A program made the translations under genes and the position numbers. Positions 10,283-22,129 of a stretch of DNA of 64,000 nt are shown here, piece by piece (within the stretch, counting starts at the first letter, position 1; every line of letters starts with the position of its first letter). Location: NCBI GenBank assembly GCA_963556495.2, contig OY747701.1, forward strand, positions 43,035,001 to 43,099,000, given 5' to 3'. A model generated the notes under the pieces. It searched no databases, was not told the origin of the DNA, and was given only the letters and a program-made list of their open reading frames with translations. Origin of the DNA: Valencia hispanica (lineage: Eukaryota; Chordata; Actinopteri; Cyprinodontiformes; Valenciidae).

Positions 10283-12110
10283 ATGACTAGCTGTCTTTCA
10301 AAAGATCATCTGATTTACCTAAAAAAATATTTTGAAAGAAATATCCCCGAAGGAAATCGGAGCCATAGAAACCCAAAGGACCCCCCAGAGCACAGGAGCC
10401 CCAGGTGGATCAACGAAGGGCTGACCGCACCCCCAAGAGAGGAGCAGAGGAGAGCCCTGGGGGAACATCCAGCAACTACAATGCAGGGGCCCGGGGGGCA
10501 CAGCGATGAGCCCACAGGCTCCCACAGCATGAAGCACAGAACAGGAAAACCAAGTGGAGATGCCAGACCCGACCCCTGCTGAGCCATCAACAGCTACCAC
10601 CAAACAATGCCCAAACCAGCCTCTCCCAAAGCGGGGCCAGTTGAGCGTGGCGGCCGACCGACACCCCGGTTCACCCAGGCCCGCCCAGGCAACAGGGATG
10701 AATTCGCATGCTGCCCGAGCACCAACCCCCGGACACAGAGAGCCATCAACGCTACGGTGGGTAGAGGCATCAGTCACAGGCAGGGAGTGACAGAGGAAAT
10801 AGGCCTCTCATTTGGTGGGTGGCCTGAGATGCGCCAGGGCAGAAGGGAGCCCAAGACCCAACCCGACAGATTCAATTCAATTCAGTTTATTTATATAGCG
10901 CCAATTCACAACAGATGTCATCTCAAGGCACTTAACAAGAAGTCATTTCAATACATTTATACAAACATTCCAATCAGTTAAAAAGTTTCCTATTTAAGGA
11001 ATCCCAGCAGATTGCGTCAGTCATTGGCATGAGGTTGGGCAGACTTTCCAACCACAGCAATCCCTCATACTGAGCAAGCATGTAGCGACGGTGGAGAGGA
11101 AAAACTCCCCTTTAACAGGAAGAAACCTCCAGATACACAGGAACACACAGACACAGTCATGTGTTCCCTCCCTCTTACACACATACATTCTCACCTGCAC
11201 ACCAAGACGGACAAAAAAGGACGCTGTACACCCACTCATATTCCCCATACACACTCTATACTCTCAGGACCAGGTACTGATACCCCAGCAGAGCAACCAG
11301 CCCCCAGACCCAGGAGGTGGTCCCCCTACCCTCTAGGACGGAGACAAGCAGACCGCCAAAGCCAACACAGTGGCGAAGCAGCCCACCAGCCCAGGCCCCG
11401 ACCAGACCGCCTGTTCATCCTCTCGGACCCCAACCCCTGATGGCCAATAGCGAACAGGGGTGTTGAAAGACCCCTAGCCTCCCTCCTCCCTCTCGAGTAT
11501 GGTGTTGATGTGTGTTGTTATAATGTGCATTTAAAATAGAGGGGTGGGATGTGGGGAATACATCCACACATCCCCCACTCCGAGCCCTCAGTGTCTATAT
11601 GCAGTTTAACGGTGGGCACCGGCACCAGAGGTGAAGCTGATTGAACAGCACCTCCTCTGGCTGCCGAAAAGCATGCTCACACTAAATTCCCTACATGTGT
11701 GTCTCATGAGATTGTTATAAGTGAGAGTGTCTAAGGTGTACAGTAAAATTGGGACCCAGGCAGCCACAGGGTAGCAGAGATGGATACCCCTCCCCGCACC
11801 CCAGTGACGTGCCTACACCCCTAGGACCTACGTGAGTGGTAGAGTGATGGAGCGGGCGGAGAGGTGTCCGGAGATGGGGGGGGAAGGACTGAGGGACAAA
11901 ATGCCTTCCCAAGGAGCCAGCTTCCCCTACTGACTCCAAAAGGCTTCTCCGTTCACCAAGATCCACCAAGGGAGGGAGGCTCTGGCACATCCTCCTCAAG
12001 GCCCATGGTTGCAGCACCACCAAGCCCCACCAAGCCCAAGGCAATCCCCTCTGCCCCATAGTAGAATCTATACCCATCCTGACATTCGGTCTTCTATCAA
12101 AGCACAAAGA
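10283..12110. repeat. GC-rich interspersed repeat, split by LINE insertion
   Basis: Base composition changes abruptly here to C- and A-rich, GC-rich sequence with many CCCAG, CACCAAG and GGGAG stretches, against AT-rich flanks. Several overlapping open frames on both strands follow from the lack of AT-rich stop codons and have biased Pro/Gly/Arg content, so none is annotated. A LINE 3' UTR at 10867-11130 interrupts the block, and the composition resumes on the other side. I take it as one repeat unit of unknown class. It could be a LINE 5' region or 3' UTR, since the 3' UTR of the L2 at 36465-37000 is also locally GC-rich. Confidence 0.5.
10867..11130 (-). mobile_element. L2-clade LINE 3' UTR fragment
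   Basis: This 264-bp fragment is nearly identical to the 3' end of the large LINE at 23831-24110, from the ATTCA tail through GTTTATTTATATAGCGCC to AGGAAGAAACCTCC. The other copy carries one extra short duplication around 24030. The high similarity suggests recent activity. A 5-bp CAGAT occurs at both edges and may be a target duplication, but the evidence is weak. Confidence 0.85.
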
Positions 12111-12937
12111 CATTAGACACCCAGGTTGAGTTGTTAGATATCTCCGATGTGTTTCTGGATGTTTGGGTGTGGACTCAAATGTCTACATGTTTTCTCTAAT
12201 ATATTTAACAATGTAATAGAGCTCTGATGACTTTTTTCACCTGATTTTTTCAACTTTGCCACAATCACCTTAAAATGACCTATACTCATACCCAACATGA
12301 ATGTTATATTAATATTTGAATGATGTATGTGAACCCTTCTTTTTTGTGGTGCAGTGATAATACAGCATACAACTTGAGTGTTTTTTTGTGTGTTTTTTTT
12401 TATGAATGACCTTACAATGTCCCTTGCCAAGCTGTAACTGAAAGGACATGGCTTTTCTAGCCGTCTGCAAAGTCTTATTTCTGATTCATTTCTGAAAGGC
12501 ATATTTCTGATGTTTGACCACTTGACTTGGCAAAGGTTTTTTGAGGTTATCTAAATTAGTTGCTTTTCTGTAACAGAGCTTAAATAATAAATTAAATAAT
12601 AAATTAAATTAATAACTAACAGAGTTGTAAACGAAGAAACTCTGACGGTTAAACATAATAGTAGTAGTATGGGCTGTTTTGCTTCTTCCGAACTTGCAAG
12701 ACTTGTTTTATTGATGCAACAATGACTTTAAACAGATTGTTCAATTTAAAAATCATCCAGTGCTTATGTGTGTCCAGTTTAAAAGAAAGCACAGAACATT
12801 TATAGCTTTTGTTATGCACTTTCTAACTTTTGTGTAATCAACATTGCTAAAACGTGGCAGAAAAAAAGAAACCAGCAACTAAAGGATATAACTCAACCTG
12901 AAAGGTTAACCGAAAGCCAGAAAATCCTATTCATGTA
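12111..12937. other. No gene seen
   Basis: This is AT-rich sequence with T runs near 12380-12400. A minus-strand frame of about 120 codons at 12134-12502 matches nothing I recognise and lacks splice or promoter context. Confidence 0.5.
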
Positions 12938-13036
12938 TCAGAATCAGAACGTTTTTATTGCCGTTTGTGTGAACAAGTTCACAATATTCGAAAATTACTG
13001 CAGTACTTTATGCAAATATAAAATAAACACTTCTTA
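12938..13036 (-). repeat. LINE 3' tail, interrupted by Rex3
   Basis: The sequence starting ATCAGAATCAGAACG followed by TTTTATTGCC resembles the reverse complement of a LINE 3' end common in fish. The Rex3 insertion follows at 13037, and a short continuation may lie after 13404. Family assignment is uncertain. Confidence 0.4.
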
Positions 13037-13396
13037 GCATCCATCCATCCATCTTCTTCCGCTTATCTGGGGTTGGGTCGCGGGGGCAGCAGCTTATCAA
13101 GGACACCCAGACTTTCCTCTCCCCAGCCACTTGTTCCAGCTCCTCGGGAGGAATCCCAAGGCGCTCCCAGGCCAGCCGAGAAACATAGTCCCTCCAGCGT
13201 GTCCTGGGTCTTCCCCTGGGCCTCCTCCCGGTGGGACGTACTTGAAACACGTCACCAGGGAGGCGTCCAGGAGGCATCCTAACCAGATGCCCGAGCCACC
13301 TCAACTGACTCCTCTCGATGTAGAGGAGCAGCGGCTCTACTCTGAGCCCCCTCCGGATGACTGAGCTTCTCACCCTATCTCTAAGGGAGAGCCCAG
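13037..13396 (-). mobile_element. Rex3 (RTE-clade) 3' end with target duplication
   Basis: The 360-bp 5'-truncated Rex3 copy encodes the ORF2 C-terminus on the minus strand and ends in GATG repeats. The 8-bp direct repeat ACTTCTTA at 13029-13036 and 13397-13404 is a clean target-site duplication. The coding part is still open. The structure matches that of the smaller copy inserted at 2364-2460. Confidence 0.92.
13040..13396 (-). pseudogene. Rex3 ORF2 C-terminal fragment
   Basis: The translation shows the recognisable RTE/Rex3 C-terminus: SLRDRVRSSVIR, IERSQLRWLGHLVRMPPG, GRRPRGRPRTRWRDYVSRLA and a terminal DPTPDKRKKMDGW. In the full element this follows the reverse transcriptase. Endonuclease and RT are absent because of 5' truncation. 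Upstream residues in the same frame come from flanking DNA. Confidence 0.9.
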
Positions 13397-13404
13397 ACTT
13401 CTTA

Positions 13405-14109
13405 ACTGAACTGAAATACATTCAAAAATGTTTGCATGTTCACATATTCATGCATTGGTTTTCACTTAGTCTCCACCCAATAAACACACTTACTAAAAGG
13501 TAACTTGTACTCCTAAATTTGTGTTTAATTCACTCACAATCTAAATCTATAACTAATTTCTTTTTGCCTGTGTTTTATGGATTAACTTGTTTTTATTTCA
13601 ATTAGAATGACAAATAAGCCTCATTGATAAACATATGTTAAGAATTGTATCAGACTGCACTGAATCAAATTGCAGTAGTTTGTTTTATTGAAAAAAATAT
13701 ATTGTCTCTAAATCATATCACATCCCATTACACACCCATAATCTGAGGATGATTACTTTCCCTAGAAACATCGAGAATGAAAATGGTGCCTGTTTAAACA
13801 GAAACAGCTGCATCATAAAGACAATATATGTGATATTTTCTAGGGAAACCTATTTCAAATGTTCAAATGAAATGTTCAGTATTTACAGCTTATGTTATAA
13901 AATTGTTATTTGAAATTTTCACACCTAAACAATAACTAATGCAATTACAAGTCTTCAGTATAATTTATTTTTGAATGTATCCTCACAACTGAACTTGGAG
14001 TAGCCCTTAGATCCTAAGGTAAAAAATAGTGAAAGTGAAAGGGAACTGTATTTGTCAGGATTCCTTTAGTGTGTCACCAGTCTCATCTTGTCTAACCAGT
14101 TGTTGTTTT
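13405..14109. other. No gene seen; AT-rich sequence
   Basis: No open frame or repeat boundary was recognised beyond a possible continuation of the LINE tail just after 13404. Confidence 0.55.
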
Positions 14110-14675
14110 TTTGCCCTTGCTGAAGAAAAGTATCCCCTCAGCATCAGGCTGCCACCACCATGTTTCACAGTAGGGCTGGTGCATTCAGGGTGTTATACGC
14201 AGTGTTAGTCTTCTATCACACACAGTATTTTGCAGGCAGGCCAAAGAGTTTGATTGACTCCTCCAGACTTTCATGAGCCTCTTGGTAGGTTATCTGATTA
14301 TTATTACATAGCTTGTCAGTCGAAATTGACACTAATTGTTTTTTCAGTTGTGCCATACTCTTTCAGATATTAGATTACTCGGTGCTCAATGAGATATTCA
14401 AATCTTGGGACATTGTTTTATAACGTAAACCTACAGATCTGCTGTGTATTTATCAGGGAATAACAAACACACAGATGGATTATATTTGCTAATACATTTT
14501 GAATACAATTGGTTGCACTGGAACGTTTTGAAGGATCTGAGAGTAAAGGGCTTAAATACCAAACAATATATCCTTTACCTTCAACTTCACGTACCGTCAC
14601 ATTAAAATACATTGAAGTTTGCGGTTTTAACATGTGACAACATTCAAGGGATGTGAATATTTTTGCTAGGCACTG
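14110..14675 (-). pseudogene. Tc1-like element remnant, 5' half
   Basis: On the minus strand this is a decayed Tc1-like transposon. It ends on the right in AATATTTTTGCTAGGCACTG, a variant of the terminal repeat of a common fish Tc1 family. Transposase pieces include the region around CACCACCATGTTTCACAGTAGG, equivalent to the glycine-rich box, and a degenerate N-terminus near 14380-14420. Stops and indels are frequent and the C-terminal half is missing. Its terminal repeat is of the same type as the fragment at 20310-20785. Confidence 0.65.
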
Positions 14676-16982
14676 AATATTTAACATGCCGATAAAAGGG
14701 AAGGAAAAAACAAGCAGTATATTCATCTGCATAAGTCTGACAGATAAATAATACAGAAACACACACATGAAGCATATGCAAAACACCTCGGAGTATGCAC
14801 GTGAGCAAAAATGCACAGCTATAAGCTGTGACTGTGCCCCGGCAAAGCAAAGTCTGCTGAAATGTAAACAATAAAAAATATATGCCAGCAGATACAAACA
14901 ACAGAGACATCAGTGGACTAAAGTCAGCTACAGCTTTAGGTGGTCAGCAGACATCTAGTGGTTCACTGCAACATACTTGAATAACTAACCAAAACCTAGA
15001 TGTTTCTTTAAGCATAGGTTTAGGAATTTCATTCTTGAATGCATAAGCTTTTGACCTATTACCCAGCCTGTGTCTGCATGTGTCTGTCCTCCCAGAGGTT
15101 TTCTAAGATTTCTGATCACACAGAAGCACAGTTTCACTGAAATGTGTAAGGTGAGCTTTGCTTCTTTGTGTGTAGGCATTTTGCCTCCATGTGCTCCTTT
15201 GGGATTTCCTCTACTCTTCCTTGATGTGTGTTACTATGCATTTCAAAAGCCTCAGGGCGAACCAGATGCTACAGGGATAGACCCACATATCACTTCAATG
15301 GCATGAGGAAAGATGTGAAGTAATTGATGAACTAAAGACTTTTTTCTTTTTCTCATTTTCTTCTCCAATCTAACTGCAATCAAGTAAATCTCAAAGGAGT
15401 TGTGGGCGCTTGTATATGGCACCTCTTCTAATTAAGTCTTCAGGTTCCCTGACTTTATTGTGCTGTGTGCACAGACCGCACAGAGGTAGCTGTAATAATT
15501 AAAGCCAAGCCCCCTTCAAAAGATGTGTTTTATTCCCTGATTTAATTACCTTTATTAATCAGAGAAAAGATGCAGAAAAAACTCTTGAGGAGAACGGATA
15601 TGCTGCACAGGTTACTTAATTGTTTTCAGTTCACCGCTGCAGAGATATTCTCTTGTGCATTTGTATCACGTAAGTAGAGTTGATTTTAAGAAATGAGAGA
15701 ATTCCAAAGGAAAACACCTAATACAGACACTTACTCAAAGCTGAGGACCATATGCTATAATAAGAGATAGAGAAGAAAATTTACTGAAGCTTGCTGAAGA
15801 TTCGAAAGGCGCTGTTGTTGGAGAGGAAATTCTTTGAAGTTTTTTTTTTTTTTACCATCAATTACTTTCATTCCTTTAAAGGAAATAAAACACACACGAA
15901 GAAGAAATAAGTCTACTGTATCTGCAGAGGAACAGATAAGCCATAACGATGGACTGTGTTTGAACTGGGCGAATGAAAAAATAAAATTGTAGAGAGGCTG
16001 AGTCCCAGGGAGTGTGCGTTTAAAGGAGCCTTGCTGCTTTGAATTTGTTGTTTGTTTCTCCGCACAAGAAACAAATAGAGCCACACAGCTCACAAGCAAG
16101 CACTGGGCTCTTTTAGGGCTTAGACCTTTCTGTGTCGTCTTTCTCTGCCCCTTCAGAAACCAGCCAATTTCAGAGAATTCGAACAGCGAAGTTATAGAGG
16201 CAAAAATTAGAGAAAAGATGGAGGAAACACTAGACTGACCCTCTCTCTACACTTGTCAATCAAACATCTGGAGTCAACATCCCAGAGGAAACTGCCTGCC
16301 AGATCCAACGTTAATTATTCCCTATAGTTCCCCCCCATCCCTAACTGAGTGACAATTCACTGCAACAAAAAAAAAAAAACTATAGTACTATGGAAAATAA
16401 AATGTAGAAAAATACCCTGTCAATAAATTTATGACAGTCTTTGTAAAACATTAATATGAATTAAAGGGAAATCTCCCACAAATTATTTGAGAAAAGCAAG
16501 ATAGATCTAAACAGAACTCTCTAAGTTATGACTGGAAACTTGTTAGTTGACAGCATCTAGTAAAAGAAGTTTCAACAATCTGTCGTGACAAAAGCTCTGC
16601 TGAGCCAGTCAGATCAACTAATAGGAAAAATTTTCCAGAAGCCAGACGGAGAGATAAGGAGTCTTTTTCTAATGAAAAGACATACTTGGTGAGATTATTT
16701 CTCTTTTTTTCATGTGGTATGATCCACAAATTAAGGTGGCAAGACTTCGGTCATTCCGCTCTTATTTACTGGCCAGCCAATCATCCCTGAAAGGTCAAAA
16801 ATGATTAAGGGAAGCTCATTTAAAAACTGACACTTGGGACACGTAACACATGAAACTATACTCTCCTGTTCTGGTAAAATTATAACATCTCTGGTTTGAA
16901 AATGAAATCAGAACACTGCCTTTATCGTCACATCTTTTGCAACTTTTTCATTGTCCTGAGATAATTCCATTCAGGGCATGTA
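14676..16982. other. No gene seen; unique sequence
   Basis: Open frames of 60-160 codons exist on both strands (for example 14418-14897 minus, which overlaps the Tc1 remnant, and 15755-16099 minus). None has a recognisable domain. T and A homopolymers lie near 15840 and 16365. Confidence 0.55.
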
Positions 16983-17424
16983 TGGTGCGTTTCATTTCTA
17001 GTCATAACTCCGAAACTCCGACTTCTGAGTGGGAAAAATCAACTGAAACACCACCCGAAGTCAGACTTCAGAATCGGAAAGTGTGAGATTGTTTCTTGCT
17101 CCAATTTTGACTTTCAATATGGCCTCTCATTGCAAAAACAACAGTAAGTTGTTGTGGAAACATTTTTAATTTACCAGACAAACTTGAAAGGGTGCATCTA
17201 AAATCAATGTTACATTTAGAGCCTTTAACAGTAAACTTCTCAAAATAAAAGTGGTGTTTGCATATAGAAAGTACAGCTTATAATGATACTTATAGGTCAA
17301 TATTGGCTACCTGGGCATCGTCATATTGCAATCCTAACTTATCTGACTACATTAACTGGAATGCTGTTTACTCGGGTGTGACGTCAAACCCAGCCCTAAG
17401 TTCTGAGGTAAATGGAACAAACCA
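16983..17424. repeat. MITE-like element with imperfect inverted ends
   Basis: The left end TGGTGCGTTTCATTT and the reverse complement of the right end, TGGTTTGTTCCATTT, pair with few mismatches. The trinucleotide GTA occurs on both sides (16980-16982 and 17425-17427) and may be a 3-bp target duplication. The 442-bp interior has no coding capacity. The superfamily is undetermined. Confidence 0.5.
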
Positions 17425-17555
17425 GTAGATCCTGTGGGCCCGAAGTGCGGGTGATCTCTTGTCCACAACTGCACATAAATCTCTTCATGTTGTTCTCTTT
17501 CTTTTGCTCATGGTCCTTGACATCTTCGCATCTTCGCTTTGTTCTTGGCACCTCC

Positions 17556-18076
17556 AATATCTAGGTGTAGTAATGGACTCAGACCTGAACCTCCAGGGTC
17601 ATATAAAGGCAATAACAAGGTCAGCCTTCTAACACCTGAAGAACATTTCTAGGATTAAAGGACTAATGTTGCAATGGGACCTCGATAAATGTTTCAATGT
17701 GTTTATCTTTAGTAGGATTGATTACTGCAACAGTTTCCTCACAAATCTGCCTTAAAAGTCATTCAGACCGCTGCAGCTGTTCCAGAACGCTGCTGCTCGC
17801 ATCCTCACTAGAACCAGGAAAGTAGAGCACATCACTCCAGTTCTAAAGTACTTACACTGGCTCCCTGTAGCTCAGAGAATAGACTTCAAAATAATTTTAC
17901 TAGTTTATAAATCAATGAATGGCTTTGCACCAAAGTATTTGAAGATTTGTTGTCACTATACTAACCCCCCAGACCACTCAGGTCTACTAACTCTAGTCTA
18001 CTCATTAACCCTAGAATTAGAACCAAACAGGTAGAAGCAGCTTTCAGTGTCTATGCTCCCCTTATCTGGAACCAGT
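17556..18076 (+). pseudogene. L2-clade LINE post-RT domain, degenerate
   Basis: The plus strand encodes the region downstream of the catalytic RT motifs: a YLGVVMDSDL-like block, RIDYCNS, QNAAARILTRT and LHWLPVAQRIDFKI. Two or more stops and a frameshift interrupt it. The first half of ORF2 and the 3' tail are absent. It is older than the L2 copies at 1804 and 23831. Confidence 0.8.
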
Positions 18077-19231
18077 ACAAGTGATCCACCCACACACGTC
18101 ACACACTGTGCGTAGGGCACCAAGCGGCCAGAGGGACACCAAGAAAATCAGGCTCATGAATAAGCATCATGATTATAGTAGCCAAAATAACAACTTGATA
18201 AATATAATAGTATGTAAAGAATGGTAATTGAATAAATACAATAGTCAAATTTTTGCTTTAGTGAAAGATGAATGTCCTGTCTCCAGTTCCCCTTGGCTCC
18301 CCCTTCCGTGAAGTGGTCTGTTCCATTATGCCTGAATCTCAGGATTCAAATCTTTTTCCATGGTCCAGGTTTCCCCAACAGATCTCTTTGATGATGGCGC
18401 ACTGTGACTGTGCCGCATCCAGGTTGAGAGTTTGAATTAACAGCAGCAGATCCAGTGTGTTTGAATGAGTTTTAATTTAGTGCGTCATTCAAAAAAATTT
18501 AATGGGCCTATTAATGCTTGAACGTTATTTATGTATGCTTAAAATGTCTCATTAAGTTTACTGAGTAGGGGTGTATCCATAAAGTTTTTAAAGTGGGCGA
18601 AATGGGGGCCAGTGAAGATCTTGGGGTGTCACACCAAAATAAAAACCCCACACTGGAAGCAGAGCTGTAAAAAAATGGGGAGGGGCAGGGCCTAAATTTA
18701 GTGACATATTTGACTCACAATATAAAGGTCAAAGACTGATGTAATCTTAAATACAAAAAACACAAATATTTTTGTCTAATGAAGCTATTTATCTACTACT
18801 TACCCAAGCTATTATTCATGAAAAAATTTTTTATCCACATGGGACTTTCTCATCGGGGGGTGAGGAGGTCTAAGGAGGTCTACGTTTTTTATTTTTGATG
18901 TGTCAAATTTCGATTTGAAGAGTCATTTTAATTTATAGGAGTTGTGATGATGTAGGCAACTTAATAAATTCCAAACAGAAGGAGCTGCGGCAGAAGGCGC
19001 AGCCCGTGGACGGCGACGACGTGGACGGCGACGACAAGGGATGGAGAGCGGAGGCGCTGTTCGCCCCAAGCCTGCGTGGACCAACGCCGGGAGGACAGTA
19101 GGCCAACCGGGTTCCAACATACCGTGAGTCTGAAAAAAGTCCTTGGCTAACGCTCCATTTGATCAGCTCCATCCATTCTTCCTGGGTATGGATATGCTCT
19201 GCTGGGTCCATCTTTTATGGCCGGATCATTC
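18077..19231. other. No gene seen; contains 15-bp tandem pair
   Basis: No gene or named repeat was recognised. GTGGACGGCGACGAC is repeated in tandem at 19006-19020 and 19021-19035 within a locally GC-rich patch (about 18970-19120). Open frames there are short and unrecognised. Confidence 0.5.
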
Positions 19232-19520
19232 TGTCAGGGATGTGGTGTGAAGCCTGGACCCAAACGCAGACGCCGAGGAAAGGTGCAGGATATTTAATAA
19301 AGGTGCTGGTTGAGGAGGAGGTGAGGATGACGATGGCGGCAGCAGGACGGGACACTGCAGGACAACACACCATGGAGACTTAGACACGACACACAATGAT
19401 CCAGCGCTGAGTGAGGGGAAGTGACTGGTTTTAAAGGCAGAAGATATGGAGGATCAGGTGTGGTTGATGGGAGACACAGGTGAGGACGATGATTAGGAGA
19501 GGGAGATTAGGGCAGCATGA
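19232..19520. repeat. Interspersed repeat with TGTCA/CATGAC ends
   Basis: The stretch starts TGTCAGGGATG and ends GCATGAC. Its layout (GGACCCAAA near the left end, an AGGTG-rich right half) resembles the longer repeat at 21204-21771. Both look like copies of one non-autonomous family, but the class is not clear from sequence alone. Confidence 0.4.
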
Positions 19521-19880
19521 CCGGTTGCATCTTCATCAGAAACCTGAACCACCTTAAATAACTCCTTTCAATGTGGAGGGGCGGCAGCTCTATCCCAGGA
19601 TTCCCCTGTATGACCCCTGAATGAATCCTAACCATATATGAGACCAGCCACACTATGAAAGAAGCTTGTTTCAACTGCTTGTATCTGAATCTTGTTCTTT
19701 TAAACTCGCCTCTTTCTTTATTTAGGAGCAACACCCGTGTCACTGCAGATGAGGCTCCAATCCAGTTCTTTTCTCCATCAGCTCACCATCACTGGCGACT
19801 AAGAAACCAAGATACTTGAGCTCATCTGCCTAGGACCATTGGCAGTTCAGATCTTATTCTTGACTATGGATACAGAAGCA
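19521..19880 (-). pseudogene. Degenerate Rex3 ORF2 fragment
   Basis: On the minus strand, blocks such as ELKYLGFLVASDGE and LHIERSYLRWFRF correspond to consecutive parts of the Rex3 C-terminal half, broken by stops and a frameshift. No GATG tail is present, so the 3' end is lost. It is much more diverged than the copies at 2364 and 13037. Confidence 0.65.
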
Positions 19881-20309
19881 GGTTAGAGCAATCATACCCA
19901 TGACAACCAGCGGCTTATCTGTTAATTTCTTCTCCTGCAGTCAGATTTTGTAATGGTAAAAGATTTATAAATGGTTACTGGTTTCTTGATGGTGATCCTC
20001 AACTCTTAACATGAAAAAAAGCCACTGACTGAGCAAAGGTAGTGCCTAAAAGAAGCCTAACAGTTTCACTTTCAAAAATGTGAACTTGATATGTATTAAG
20101 AAAAAAAGAATTATTAAAATTTACTTTGGATTTATTTAAATCGCACTGGACAAGGAGAGGAAAGGGAAAAGAAAAAGAAAGGAAGAGCAGTAGGGGAGAA
20201 AGTTAACAGGGAGAGAAGGAGATAATAAGAGATGAGGGGAAGAAGGATAGAGTACAAGAAAAAAGCTAGACTTTTTGACGTAGAACTCAGAGCCCCCCCA
20301 TCTGTAACA
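19881..20309. other. No gene seen; purine-rich stretch
   Basis: An A/G-rich tract spans about 20150-20260. The minus-strand frame across it is a composition artefact. Confidence 0.55.
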
Positions 20310-20785
20310 CAGAGCCTAGCAAAATTATTCATGCCCTTTAAACTTTTTCACATTTGGTTACAATATAGACACAAATAGCCAAGGGGTTTTTATTTTTATA
20401 CAAAAAGTGCATAATAGAAAAGCGCAAAGAAAAATATACATTTTTAGTATTTTGTCCTCTTTACTTTAATATTCTTAAATAAAATCTCTTGCAACCAGCT
20501 GCCTTTAGAAGTAGTCTAATTAGTATACCGGGGCTACTTGTGTGTAATTTAATCACAGAATCCAAACAGCTGTTCTGTGAAGGACACCTTTTTGAACAAA
20601 CAGCTCCATAAAGCCCAAGGAAGACATCACACAAAACAGCAATAAAGTTGTGGAGAAGATTAAAGCTGGGTTATACTATACAATATCCCAAGCTTTGAAC
20701 ATATTGGAAAAAGAAATGGCACAATTGTAAACCTAACCAGATATGGCCATGCAGGCCATGGGAGAATCTTTCAACAAACGATTTT
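20310..20785 (+). pseudogene. Tc1-like element remnant, 5' end
   Basis: The left end CAGAGCCTAGCAAAATTATT is a variant of a fish Tc1-type terminal repeat. Downstream, a decayed transposase N-terminus is readable (a VVEKIKAGL block, then an ISQALNI block). The catalytic domain and the right end are missing. It is probably the same family as the remnant at 14110-14675. Confidence 0.65.
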
Positions 20786-20993
20786 TAGATGTGTGCTCCA
20801 CAAATAGGGTCCCATGGTTTATGGATGAATGGTGGGGGGGGAAAAAAAAAAGCTCTTTTTAGAAAGTTGGAAGTACTGTTTGGAGTTTGCCACTAGTCCT
20901 GTAGGGGACACAGCATGTGGATGAAGGTGCTCCAAGAAATAAACTGTTTTGCTTACATGCAAAGCACAGTCTGTGGAGGAAAACTTACACCTT

Positions 20994-21170
20994 GAATCAA
21001 ACTTTATTAATGAAGCGCTTTTCATTCAAACATTGCAACTCAAAGTTCTTTACAGATTAAAATGACCCCACATAAACCATGGTCCCATCCCTCCCACACA
21101 AATTTAAAAGCATGATCACAATTATACCCTCCAACCCCCATGCACACACACACTCAAGAGCAACAATTAT
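20994..21170 (-). repeat. L2-clade LINE 3' end, second subfamily
   Basis: This aligns by eye to the 3' end of the L2 copy at 36465-36660. Shared features are an AAAGCGCTT or GAAGCGCTT block, AAAATGACCCCACATAAA, TTTAAAAGCATG and CCCATGCACACACAC. It is 5'-truncated and non-coding. Confidence 0.75.
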
Positions 21171-21203
21171 ATTTCCATAAACACACCATGATAAGACATA
21201 TTG

Positions 21204-21771
21204 TGTCATGTTTTGACGTTAAGGAGGACCCAAAATGCAGCAAGTATAAACAAAATGATTTAATGAAAACAAGGACAAGGAACTTACATAACTCAGGAGG
21301 ATCAAAAAGGCAGCAAACAGGAAAGAAAACAGGAACCAGACGGGCAACCAGGAAGGCAGGAACCAGAGAGGGAAGAATGGCAACGGACCAGCGAGTAGTG
21401 ACTGAGAGATGACCGAATTTATACTGAGGAGGAAATAAGGAAGTGACTGAGAAGACCAATGATCAATTAGTGGGAGCAGATGCAGGTGGGAGGTAGAGAG
21501 CAGGTGGAAGTAATCAACTGGGAGACAGAAGACTCTTAAGAAACTAAAGATAAATCTGGAAGGGAATCTAATGTAACACCGGAAAACAAAAGGAGGAATA
21601 AAATATAACCACTGGGACTAATGAAGGATAAGTATGAACTTGGGGAAAAGAGATTAACACAAACAACTGCAACCAAACACAAGACCACCAGAGGGAGACA
21701 AAGAACAACTAAAACATAATAGAACTAAATAGGGAAAATTAACAAAACACAAACACCCTGGAACCATGTCA
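21204..21771. repeat. Interspersed repeat with TGTCATG ends
   Basis: This 568-bp stretch begins TGTCATGTTTTGACG and ends CCATGTCA. It is rich in GGAACC and AACACAAG words and has no coding capacity. It resembles the shorter copy at 19232-19520. It could be a non-autonomous DNA transposon or an LTR-like fragment. Confidence 0.45.
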
Positions 21772-21867
21772 TATTGGGGGCAGGATTCAGTTGGAAGAAT
21801 CCATTTACAAAAGTAGAAAAGCACTCACAGAGTGCAGGTTAAGATGAACTAGTTGCTGACTAGCTAA

Positions 21868-22010
21868 GGAAATTAGAATATTACACAAAATCAATAAAAC
21901 AAAGATTTTAAATAGAGAAATGTCGGACCTCTGAAAAGTATAATCATGACTCAGTACTTGGTTTGGGCCCATTTTGCATCAATTACTGCCTCAATGCCTC
22001 CAAGCATACA
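21868..22010 (-). repeat. Tc1-like 3' end fragment (second family)
   Basis: The stretch starting AATTAGAATATTACAC and running through CAGTACTTGG to CATCAATTACTGC is the reverse complement of the C-terminal end and terminal region of a Tc1-like family. A 5' piece of the same family lies at 35600-36330. Confidence 0.6.
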
Positions 22011-22129
22011 AAGTGCTACCATAATGCAGTAATGAGAAATTCACCAATGGAACTGGCTGTGTGAAAGTCTTGAAAACATAACATTTCAGTTGTATTTACT
22101 CATTTTGCGGTTCACACCCTTTTTATTTT

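Noticed and set aside
10283..11440. Several overlapping frames of 80-150 codons on both strands
   Set aside because: They come from GC-rich repeat DNA, have strongly biased composition and overlap in all frames, as expected by chance.
14418..14897. Minus-strand frame of 159 codons
   Set aside because: It overlaps the decayed Tc1-like terminal region and has no recognisable domain.
19006..19035. Minisatellite based on GTGGACGGCGACGAC
   Set aside because: Only two units are present, too few to call a minisatellite.
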